Source: Thermoprotei archaeon (lineage in GTDB: Archaea > Thermoproteota > Thermoprotei_A > Sulfolobales > WANQ01). From it: DNA of 5,911 bases. How positions within the stretch are numbered: the first letter of the stretch is position 1; every line of letters starts with the position of its first letter. Where the stretch lies: the NCBI GenBank assembly GCA_027038805.1, contig JALWGO010000001.1, positions 1 through 5,911 of the forward strand, given 5' to 3'. The translations under genes and the position numbers were made by a program. The notes beneath the pieces were generated by a model, which saw nothing but the letters and a program-made list of their open reading frames with translations, was not told where the DNA came from and made no database searches. Shown here piece by piece: positions 1 to 4,205 of the stretch.

Positions 1-164
1 GTTATCGTCACGTTTTCTACCATTATCCTTACATGTACGTTTTTCAAGTTCATTATATTCTTTATTTCGTGTTGAGTTTGATTTACCTCTAATACTATCT
101 GGGTTGAACCCGAAGCTACCAATGCTATGCCTAGAATTATGAGTATTATGAATGCGTGACTCAT
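1..164 (-). CDS. Exported or membrane-anchored protein, N-terminal fragment
   Basis: Only the first 54 codons are in the window; the gene continues past the left edge. Translation from the ATG at 164-162 begins MSHAFIILIILGIALVASGS. This is a typical export signal or membrane anchor: a very short polar start, a hydrophobic core at residues 4-17, then small residues (A17-S18-G19-S20) that could form a cleavage site. The part after it is polar and carries two N-X-T sequons (N28-Q-T30 and N51-V-T53), which fits a glycosylated protein outside the cell. The Shine-Dalgarno signal before the ATG is weak (GTGGTAAT directly upstream), so translation may depend on a short leader. I do not recognise the family. 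It could be an extracellular or S-layer-associated protein, but the fragment is too short to tell. The signal sequence is visible; the export is inferred. Confidence 0.6.
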   Translation of the reverse strand, partial: MSHAFIILIILGIALVASGSTQIVLEVNQTQHEIKNIMNLKNVHVRIMVENVTI

Positions 165-210
165 ATTACCACATTATCTATCATTGTTTTTTCTAGCAGA
201 TTAATAGAAG

Positions 211-220
211 ACTAAATAGT
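211..220 (-). promoter_or_regulatory. Candidate TATA box for the exported-protein gene
   Basis: Read on the minus strand this is ACTATTTAGT, about 50 bases upstream of the ATG at 164. A start of transcription roughly 25 bases downstream would give a leader of about 25 bases. A second AT-rich tract (TTTAAATTTT, minus strand, around 240-249) is an alternative TATA box, but it overlaps the U-rich tail after the hairpin at 250-271. Assigned by sequence appearance only. Confidence 0.25.
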
Positions 221-238
221 GTTGAAGCCTATTGTGCC

Positions 239-271
239 TAAAATTTAAATAGCCGGGCAAGATCCCGGCTA
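239..271 (-). terminator. GC-rich hairpin with T-rich tail, probable terminator
   Basis: Positions 250-271 form a perfect 8-base-pair inverted repeat (TAGCCGGG and CCCGGCTA) with a six-base loop, inside an otherwise AT-rich gap. On the minus strand the stem is followed by ATTTAAATTTT. It lies 31 bases past the stop codon of the YhhQ-type transporter gene, the position expected for a transcription terminator or 3' end stabiliser of that gene. Archaeal termination depends mainly on T tracts and does not need a hairpin, so the stem may have another use, for example as an operator for the exported-protein gene that starts downstream on the same strand. Confidence 0.45.
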
Positions 272-301
272 AGAGATAGAATAATAGGTTTTCTTTGAGA
301 G

Positions 302-1003
302 TTATTTCTTCTTAACTAGGTGGACTCCTAGGTAGCAGAAGGGGGTATCGAGTAACGCTATTAGTAGTTTGACAAGATATTGTCCGAGTATTAGTCCCGG
401 TATATTACTCCATGGGACTATTGGTGATCCTAGAGCTAGTTGAGGTAGGAGGCCGAAGGCTAGGGTTATGAATATGACCGTGTCTATTAGCTGGCTTACC
501 ATGGTTGAAGCATTGTTGCGTAGCCAAAGCCATCTGCCACCAGTTTTCTCTCTCCACATGTGGAAAGCCCATACGTCATGGTATTGGCTTACAAGGTATG
601 CTATGAGTCCTCCGACAACGATATACCAGCTTGGTCCAAGGATACTGGCGTAGGCTTTTTGGAATTCTTCTCCCTGGAAGGGGGCTATGGGTAATAGTAT
701 TGCAAGGCTTACCAGAAATATTAGGAGGAGTTGGCTGATAAAGCCTGCGAAGACAACGTTACCTGCCGTCTTCTTACCCCACACCTCGCTTATGATGTCT
801 GTGAATAGGAAGGTTGCCGCGTAGGCTACAACAGCTGCTGGTGAGAGAAGCATTATACCGCCTATTTCTCCGAGGAATATTATCTTTGATGCTGTTAGAT
901 TAGAGGTTGTGAGAGAAGTTATAAATAAGGCTATGAGTACGAGCAAGCTCTTCTCAACACTAATACTAGTCGTTTTCTCCTCCTTGTTCTCGGTATCCTG
1001 CAA
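302..1003 (-). CDS. YhhQ/VUT-family queuosine (archaeosine) precursor transporter
   Basis: This 233-residue integral membrane protein belongs to the YhhQ/DUF165 (VUT) family. The E. coli member imports queuosine precursors such as preQ0 and preQ1; in archaea the likely use is salvage of precursor for the archaeosine base of tRNA. About six membrane segments are visible, beginning near residues 18-35, 47-69 and 83-105. Family signatures are SNLTASKI (34-41), FTDIISEVWGKK (67-78), SQYHDVWAFH (139-148) and RNNASTMVSQLIDT (162-175). The N-terminus is a short charged tail (residues 1-17). The start is TTG at 1003-1001: no ATG, GTG or TTG lies between it and the in-frame stop more than 150 bases upstream, the next Met is residue 51, and GAGGAG sits 9 bases before it on the minus strand (1018-1013). 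The length is normal for the family. The gene is divergent from the MFS permease gene. The exact substrate is inferred from the family and could be queuine or preQ0. Confidence 0.9.
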   Translation of the reverse strand: MQDTENKEEKTTSISVEKSLLVLIALFITSLTTSNLTASKIIFLGEIGGIMLLSPAAVVAYAATFLFTDIISEVWGKKTAGNVVFAGFISQLLLIFLVSLAILLPIAPFQGEEFQKAYASILGPSWYIVVGGLIAYLVSQYHDVWAFHMWREKTGGRWLWLRNNASTMVSQLIDTVIFITLAFGLLPQLALGSPIVPWSNIPGLILGQYLVKLLIALLDTPFCYLGVHLVKKK

Positions 1004-1095
1004 TATCTTTCTCTCCTCTTCTTGATTATTGTCTTCTATAACAGGTTTTTTAGAGGGGATAATTATTTGTTCTTCTCCCAGGTTCTCCGAATAGT
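1004..1095. promoter_or_regulatory. Divergent promoter region between transporter genes
   Basis: This short gap must hold the promoters of both the YhhQ-type gene (leftward) and the MFS gene (rightward). The best TATA-like element is ATAATTATT at 1059-1067. It is close to self-complementary, so it could serve either direction: about 25 bases on, it would give leaders of roughly 20 bases for the MFS gene and 30 bases for the YhhQ gene. A second leftward candidate is TTATAG (minus strand, 1042-1037), but it would put the transcript start too near the YhhQ Shine-Dalgarno site. No clear operator repeat was seen. Confidence 0.4.
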
Positions 1096-1101
1096 GGAGG
1101 T
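1096..1101 (+). promoter_or_regulatory. Shine-Dalgarno site of the MFS permease gene
   Basis: GGAGGT with a 9-base spacer to the GTG at 1111. It decides the start: no other ATG, GTG or TTG lies in frame between the GTG and the upstream stop at 1060-1062. The AGGAGA just before the GTG is too close to be the functional site. Confidence 0.65.
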
Positions 1102-1110
1102 TGTAGGAGA

Positions 1111-2328
1111 GTGAGGAGGCCTTCTTGGTGTTCTCCTTGGATTCTAGTTGTATTGTTTGGGCTTGTCAGCTTGTTTGCTGATGTAACCTATGAGGGTGGG
1201 AGGAGTATTTTTCCATCCTTTCTAACAAGTGTTCTCGGAGCAAACATTATCCTCTTAGGCTTTGGTATAGGGCTTGCAGAGTTCCTAGGCTTTGCCGTAA
1301 GACTTGCATCGGGCTTGCTAGCAGATATTACTCGTAGATACTGGGTCGCAGTATTCCTCGGTTATAGCATAGTCTATGCTATACCCTTCATAGCCCTAGC
1401 GTGGAACCCCTACATAGCCCTACTATTATTCGCTATAGAACGCATGGGTAAGGCGATAAGGTCTCCGGCAAGAGATACACTCCTGTCAAGTATTGCTAGA
1501 ACCGGGATAGGACGAGGCATGATCTTCGGGGTACACGAGCTAATGGATCAACTCGGAGCAGTATTTGGGCCAGGACTAGCTGGACTAATATTATACCTTT
1601 ACGGTGACTTTAAGCTAGCATACATGGTTCTAGGAGTAGCAATAACCCTAGCATTAGTCTTCCTCTTCTTTGCACGAGTATGCTGGTATGGCTTAAGCCT
1701 CCACGTACCTGAGATGGAGGAATCCATGAATAAACGAGAGATAGGAGAACAGAGTGTTAGAAATACGAGGCTGAATCCATTATTAATACTGTATTTTGCG
1801 TTTGTCTTCGTAGCGGTAATTAGCCTCGTACCCTATCAGATAATGCTCTATACGGCTCAAAACATTGTAGCAGAATGGGTTGTCCCAATAATATATCTCG
1901 TAGCCCAAGGAGTTGACGCTGGCTCAGCACTAGTAGCAGGCTATAGCTATGATAAACTAGGCTTAGCCAGCCTACTTCCACCTATAATACTCTCTCCTCT
2001 TACAAGCTTCTTCCTCTACATGGCGCTTTCAACTAGTTCCGAGTGGAGCCTAGTGGCTATGGCAGTCGTCTACGGCGTAGTATTAGGTTACCATGAATCA
2101 TCTTTCAGGGCAGCTATAGGTGACCTGGCTCCAAGGGAGTATAGGGCTACGTCTTATGGGATATACTATACAGTCTATGGCCTCGGAGTAGCGGTGATAG
2201 GTGGGTTAGCAAGCATATTCTATAATACTCCACAGTACATTATAGTAGCGACCAGCATTGCGGCGACCATATCGGTTCTCCTATTATCAATTCTAGTACG
2301 CATGGGACACGTTAAGTCCAGGCAATAA
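1111..2328 (+). CDS. Major facilitator superfamily permease
   Basis: This 405-residue transporter has the usual MFS plan of two six-helix halves joined by a charged cytoplasmic loop (about residues 195-222, rich in E, K and R). The motif A region between helices 2 and 3 is GLLADITRRY (68-77). The first half carries RMGKAIRSPARD (111-122), a pattern common in archaeal and bacterial MFS exporters of the COG0477 type. The second half has the matching repeat SFRAAIGDLAPREYRATSYG (331-350). The length is normal and the frame intact. It starts at GTG 1111 behind a good Shine-Dalgarno site and is divergent from the YhhQ-type gene. The family suggests proton-linked drug or metabolite transport, but no substrate can be read from the sequence, and the neighbouring genes do not identify one. 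Confidence 0.88.
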   Translation: MRRPSWCSPWILVVLFGLVSLFADVTYEGGRSIFPSFLTSVLGANIILLGFGIGLAEFLGFAVRLASGLLADITRRYWVAVFLGYSIVYAIPFIALAWNPYIALLLFAIERMGKAIRSPARDTLLSSIARTGIGRGMIFGVHELMDQLGAVFGPGLAGLILYLYGDFKLAYMVLGVAITLALVFLFFARVCWYGLSLHVPEMEESMNKREIGEQSVRNTRLNPLLILYFAFVFVAVISLVPYQIMLYTAQNIVAEWVVPIIYLVAQGVDAGSALVAGYSYDKLGLASLLPPIILSPLTSFFLYMALSTSSEWSLVAMAVVYGVVLGYHESSFRAAIGDLAPREYRATSYGIYYTVYGLGVAVIGGLASIFYNTPQYIIVATSIAATISVLLLSILVRMGHVKSRQ

Positions 2329-2329
2329 C

Positions 2330-2342
2330 TTTTTATAAAAAA
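2330..2342 (+). promoter_or_regulatory. TATA box of the AhpD-like gene and T tract after the MFS gene
   Basis: The sequence TTTTTATAAAAAA begins one base after the MFS stop codon. The core TTTATAAAA (2332-2340) is a strong archaeal TATA box whose expected start site, near 2362, would give a leader of about 20 bases for the gene at 2382. The leading T run may also end the MFS transcript. This suggests that the AhpD-like gene is transcribed separately despite the 53-base gap. Confidence 0.55.
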
Positions 2343-2381
2343 TATTAGGCTAGGCAAGAGACAACAATATCCCGTGATATC

Positions 2382-2744
2382 ATGCCCTCTTATACAAACG
2401 AGGTTCTACGGGAAATAGCATACGCTTTTAGAAAATATAGAGAATATAGGCCGGAGGCAGGAGAAAAATTCCAAGAATTCCTGGAAGCATCCCTGAAATC
2501 CAGTGTACTGGATTCTAAAACAAAGGAGCTAATACTTGTAGGAATAGCTGTAGCTCTACGCTGTGAGCCATGTATAGTGCTACATATAAAGAAGGCTTTA
2601 GAAGTCGGAGCCAAGCCGGAGGAAATAGCGGATTCTATAAGCCTAGCAATACTAATGGGTGGTGGACCAGTAGCAACATCTTCGGGTAAGGCGTTCAAGG
2701 CACTAGAAGAACTAGTTAAGAAAAAAGAGAAGAAACAGAGTTAG
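2382..2744 (+). CDS. AhpD-like carboxymuconolactone decarboxylase (CMD) family protein
   Basis: This 120-residue cytoplasmic helical protein belongs to the CMD/AhpD-like family. The active-site pattern is complete: E49, then C61-E-P-C64, then H68. That is E-x11-C-x2-C-x3-H, the same spacing as the peroxidase centre of mycobacterial AhpD, in which the cysteine pair reduces peroxides and passes electrons to a thiol partner. This predicts a thiol-dependent peroxidase or disulfide reductase, not the decarboxylase for which the Pfam family is named. The C-terminus is a lysine-rich tail (KKKEKKQS). The ATG at 2382 is preceded by GTGAT (2374-2378) and by its own TATA box. No dedicated reductase partner is nearby. 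The family assignment is firm; the physiological substrate is unknown. Confidence 0.9.
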   Translation: MPSYTNEVLREIAYAFRKYREYRPEAGEKFQEFLEASLKSSVLDSKTKELILVGIAVALRCEPCIVLHIKKALEVGAKPEEIADSISLAILMGGGPVATSSGKAFKALEELVKKKEKKQS

Positions 2745-2753
2745 CCGACAAGC

Positions 2754-2790
2754 CTTTATTTAAGCAACGGTATTCTTTCAAGCTTTATCT
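2754..2790 (+). promoter_or_regulatory. Candidate promoter elements upstream of the structured region
   Basis: Two TATA-like tracts follow the AhpD-like gene: TTTATTTAAG (2754-2763) and GCTTTATC (2782-2789). The second would place a transcript start near 2812, exactly where the inverted-repeat cluster begins. The first would place it near 2785, just before a 12-codon mini-frame at 2794. Either would drive transcription of a region without a normal protein gene. Assigned by appearance only. Confidence 0.3.
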
Positions 2791-2811
2791 ACCATGAACA
2801 CAATCATAGTT

Positions 2812-2920
2812 GGACTAGAGAGGGGTCGCTAGGGGTGGAGTCCGAACACCCTCTAGTAATGAGTATTCTCCTTTGGAGTCTCCGCTCATCCCCCTAGAGA
2901 AACGATAAGTGCCAGCCTTC
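2812..2920 (+). ncRNA. Candidate structured RNA or long leader (inverted-repeat cluster)
   Basis: The gap 2745-3010 contains no convincing protein gene, but this part is richer in GC than the rest of the gap and full of self-complementarity. A long hairpin can form from CTCTAG (2851-2856) with CTAGAG (2894-2899), ATGAG (2859-2863) with CTCAT (2885-2889), and CTCC (2868-2871) with GGAG (2875-2878) closing a three-base loop. A smaller hairpin GGGTG/CACCC (2833-2837, 2847-2851) lies just before it. CTAGAG also occurs at 2815-2820 and can pair with the same CTCTAG, and CTAGGGG (2829-2835) can pair with CCCCTAG (2891-2897), so exclusive alternative folds are possible. A pyrimidine-rich tract (2915-2923) follows. 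I do not recognise a known RNA family: there are no tRNA, C/D-box, SRP or RNase P signatures. It could also be the 5' leader of the zinc-finger gene or a small repeat element. Confidence 0.3.
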
Positions 2921-2963
2921 TTAACCTTATTTAAGGATTGGGCCTCTCTTGTGGAGGAGATAA

Positions 2964-3005
2964 TCTTAAAACCACTGTAATGGCCAAAACATGGTATGTG
3001 ATGAT
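2964..3005 (+). promoter_or_regulatory. TATA box and Shine-Dalgarno site of the zinc-finger gene
   Basis: TCTTAAAA (2964-2971) is a plausible TATA box that would start transcription near 2993 and give a leader of about 18 bases. GTGAT (2998-3002) lies 8 bases before the ATG at 3011 and fits the GGTGAT part of the archaeal Shine-Dalgarno consensus. An alternative TATA is CTTATTTAAGG (2926-2936), part of the 5+5 inverted repeat CCTTA-TT-TAAGG. Confidence 0.4.
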
Positions 3006-3010
3006 TCGCT

Positions 3011-3352
3011 ATGCCTAGCACTGCTACATTAGCATCAAAACTCGTTCCAATAGCAGCTAGACTCGCGGCTGGGATAAAAGTTGACCGTAAGAAGATTGAG
3101 GAGATAGCAGGGCCCAGTATGGCTCAGATAACGATTGAGGTATTGGAACGTGTTATACCCTGGATTGTGACAACGCGTAACGGTTTACTTAGATGTGGGC
3201 TATGTGGGAAGGGTCCCTTTACCCGTAGGGGCTTGTATCTGCACTTGATAAGAGTGCATAACGCTGACATTAGGTACATGATTGAAGACGAGTTAGAGAG
3301 GATGATAAAGGTAATGCACACTTATGGTAATTGGAAGTTGAACCTTAAGTAA
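3011..3352 (+). CDS. Small C2H2 zinc-finger protein
   Basis: This 113-residue protein of unknown role has one classical C2H2 zinc finger at residues 62-83. C62-G-L-C65 and H78-L-I-R-V-H83 fit C-x2-C-x12-H-x4-H, with F70 and L75 at the usual core positions. Before the finger is a largely helical region of about 60 residues (PSMAQITIEVLERVIPWIV near 35-53). After it is a charged helix (IEDELERMIKVM, 91-102). Single C2H2 fingers in short proteins are common in Crenarchaeota and are usually thought to bind nucleic acid or protein, but no target is visible. The ATG at 3011 is supported by GTGAT 8 bases upstream. The gene stands alone on its strand and converges on the ribonuclease gene. The finger is seen directly; a regulatory role is inferred. 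Confidence 0.82.
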   Translation: MPSTATLASKLVPIAARLAAGIKVDRKKIEEIAGPSMAQITIEVLERVIPWIVTTRNGLLRCGLCGKGPFTRRGLYLHLIRVHNADIRYMIEDELERMIKVMHTYGNWKLNLK

Positions 3353-3408
3353 CATTACAATATATTGTCTTCTTATTCAATGTTGTTACGTGCTCTTAAG
3401 GACTTATC
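3353..3408. terminator. Convergent 3' region with AT palindrome and T-rich tracts
   Basis: This 56-base gap lies between two convergent genes. It holds a perfect 12-base palindrome, ACAATATATTGT (3357-3368), starting five bases after the zinc-finger stop codon, and then a pyrimidine-rich stretch TGTCTTCTTATTC (3366-3378). The T-rich stretch is a suitable rightward archaeal terminator. For the leftward transcript no comparable T run is obvious. A protein-binding role for the palindrome is possible but unsupported. Confidence 0.4.
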
Positions 3409-4029
3409 CTACATGTATGATAGATTACTCTCCCCTCCTCTCCCACTAGTCTCTATAGCTTCTTCCTCTTCCTCGGTTCCACGTTTCTTCTTGGCTCTTC
3501 TCGTCGGATATATGTCTGGGTAGAAGTATGCCCGTCTTCCCTCAATAATATATCTTATAATCCTACCGGAGCCCCTAGCCCAGGGAAATTCTTTCCACCA
3601 GTCTCGGTACATGTCATTGCTTACTACGATAGCGTTTAAGTCTTCAGCCATCTTCAATATGAAGTAATCTGCCGGGGACCCGGGCGGTGCTTGGATAACC
3701 TTTCCCTCACGGATGAGTCTCTCGAGCTCGTTTGGCTTGTCTATTCTATGTCTGAGGCTGGCATCAATAACTATTTTGACATCAAACCCCTTCTTCTCCA
3801 AAGTCTTTAATATCACCCTAATATTCTTGACCCTCCCCTTCCCCTTACCAACGCGGTGAAAGGCTACATTACTCCCATCGACTATCACTACACCACTATG
3901 AACTGGTATCCTACTCTTCTTAACCCTCCTCCAGAGCTTATTGTAAACTAGGATAAACAAGACTACTACTAAGACGAGTGCCGCAACCGCTATACCAGCA
4001 ACGATTTCTAATGGACCAATGGCTCCCAT
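3409..4029 (-). CDS. Membrane-anchored Zc3h12a/Regnase-like NYN-PIN ribonuclease
   Basis: This 206-residue protein has one N-terminal membrane helix (about residues 8-29), a basic stretch (KLWRRVKKSR, 31-40), then a NYN/PIN-type ribonuclease domain (about 46-170) and a polar tail. The domain matches the Zc3h12a/Regnase-1 (MCPIP1) group. VVIVDGSNVAFH (47-58) carries the first catalytic Asp, D51. VIDASLRHRID (87-97) has D89. SPADYF (118-123) has D121, where the animal enzymes have DDRF. VSNDMYRDWW (136-145) has D139 and D143, matching VSND.YRD. All acidic residues needed for a metal-dependent endoribonuclease centre are thus present. The CCCH zinc finger of the animal proteins is absent. The tail has a basic block (RRAKKKR, 177-183) followed by five Glu. 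The ATG is fixed by an in-frame stop two codons upstream. An internal location of the nuclease domain is inferred from the positive-inside rule, and activity on RNA from the family. Confidence 0.85.
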   Translation of the reverse strand: MGAIGPLEIVAGIAVAALVLVVVLFILVYNKLWRRVKKSRIPVHSGVVIVDGSNVAFHRVGKGKGRVKNIRVILKTLEKKGFDVKIVIDASLRHRIDKPNELERLIREGKVIQAPPGSPADYFILKMAEDLNAIVVSNDMYRDWWKEFPWARGSGRIIRYIIEGRRAYFYPDIYPTRRAKKKRGTEEEEEAIETSGRGGESNLSYM

Positions 4030-4160
4030 CCCCTAGCCGTAAAGCCCTTACCGTCTCCCCTTGTTTTCCCGGTTTTCTAGGTTCATGTTCTAATGCGCTT
4101 GCCGAATAATATAATCGTTCCGCGCTTATATAGGAAACATCATAGCTGACTGGATGAAGG
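4030..4160. promoter_or_regulatory. Divergent promoter region of the ribonuclease and TldD-like genes
   Basis: The strongest TATA-like element is TTATATA at 4126-4132 (CGCTTATATAGG). Rightward it would start transcription near 4155, leaving a leader of about 50 bases before the TldD-like gene. Leftward, ATTATATTATTC (minus strand, 4115-4104) could serve the ribonuclease gene with a leader of about 50 bases. No good Shine-Dalgarno site precedes the ribonuclease ATG: only AGGGG touches it directly, which is too close. Confidence 0.4.
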
Positions 4161-4178
4161 GTTTTCCACTCTGGAAAC
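4161..4178 (+). repeat. Inverted repeat in the probable leader of the TldD-like gene
   Basis: TTTCCA (4163-4168) and TGGAAA (4172-4177) are perfectly complementary around the three-base spacer CTC, and one more G-C pair (4161, 4178) can form if T4162 is bulged. It lies about 30 bases downstream of the TATA box at 4126-4132, close to the expected transcript start. It could be a repressor operator or a small hairpin in the leader mRNA. Confidence 0.4.
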
Positions 4179-4193
4179 TATGATATAGTATTA

Positions 4194-4199
4194 GGTGAT
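4194..4199 (+). promoter_or_regulatory. Shine-Dalgarno site of the TldD-like gene
   Basis: GGTGAT lies 6 bases before the GTG at 4206 and only 2 bases before an out-of-frame ATG at 4202. The spacing favours the GTG as start of the long frame. The ATG opens a frame of only five codons (ending TAG at 4217-4219) across the real start. Confidence 0.55.
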
Positions 4200-4205
4200 T
4201 TATGA

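Noticed and set aside
468..653. Plus-strand frame inside the YhhQ-type transporter gene
   Set aside because: It is antisense to a clearly conserved membrane-protein gene and has no recognisable domain.
2390..2698. Minus-strand frame inside the AhpD-like gene
   Set aside because: It mirrors the conserved CMD-family coding region and has no ribosome site or domain.
2829..2897. Possible tRNA: 7-base-pair CTAGGGG/CCCCTAG outer stem about 70 bases apart
   Set aside because: There is no T-loop consensus, no anticodon arm of proper size and no D-loop GG; the outer stem also overlaps the only candidate T-arm.
2819..2908. Plus-strand open stretch of about 29 codons (reading ...GGVRTPSSNEYSPLES...)
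   Set aside because: It has no start codon of its own behind the upstream stop at 2816-2818 and could join the 2794 mini-frame only through a frameshift; the inverted repeats explain the base pattern better.
3001..3018. Five-codon frame (MIRYA) overlapping the zinc-finger start
   Set aside because: Its ATG overlaps the Shine-Dalgarno bases of the gene itself and has no ribosome site of its own; most likely chance.
2815..3021. Open frame of 68 codons on the minus strand across the gap before the zinc-finger gene
   Set aside because: It lies over the inverted-repeat cluster and the zinc-finger promoter, has no recognisable domain or good ribosome site, and its composition looks like chance translation of the repeats.
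4137..4160. D-box-like CTGA followed by GATGAAG, suggestive of a C/D-box sRNA
   Set aside because: There is no matching upstream C box or downstream D box at usual spacing on either strand, so a guide RNA cannot be supported.
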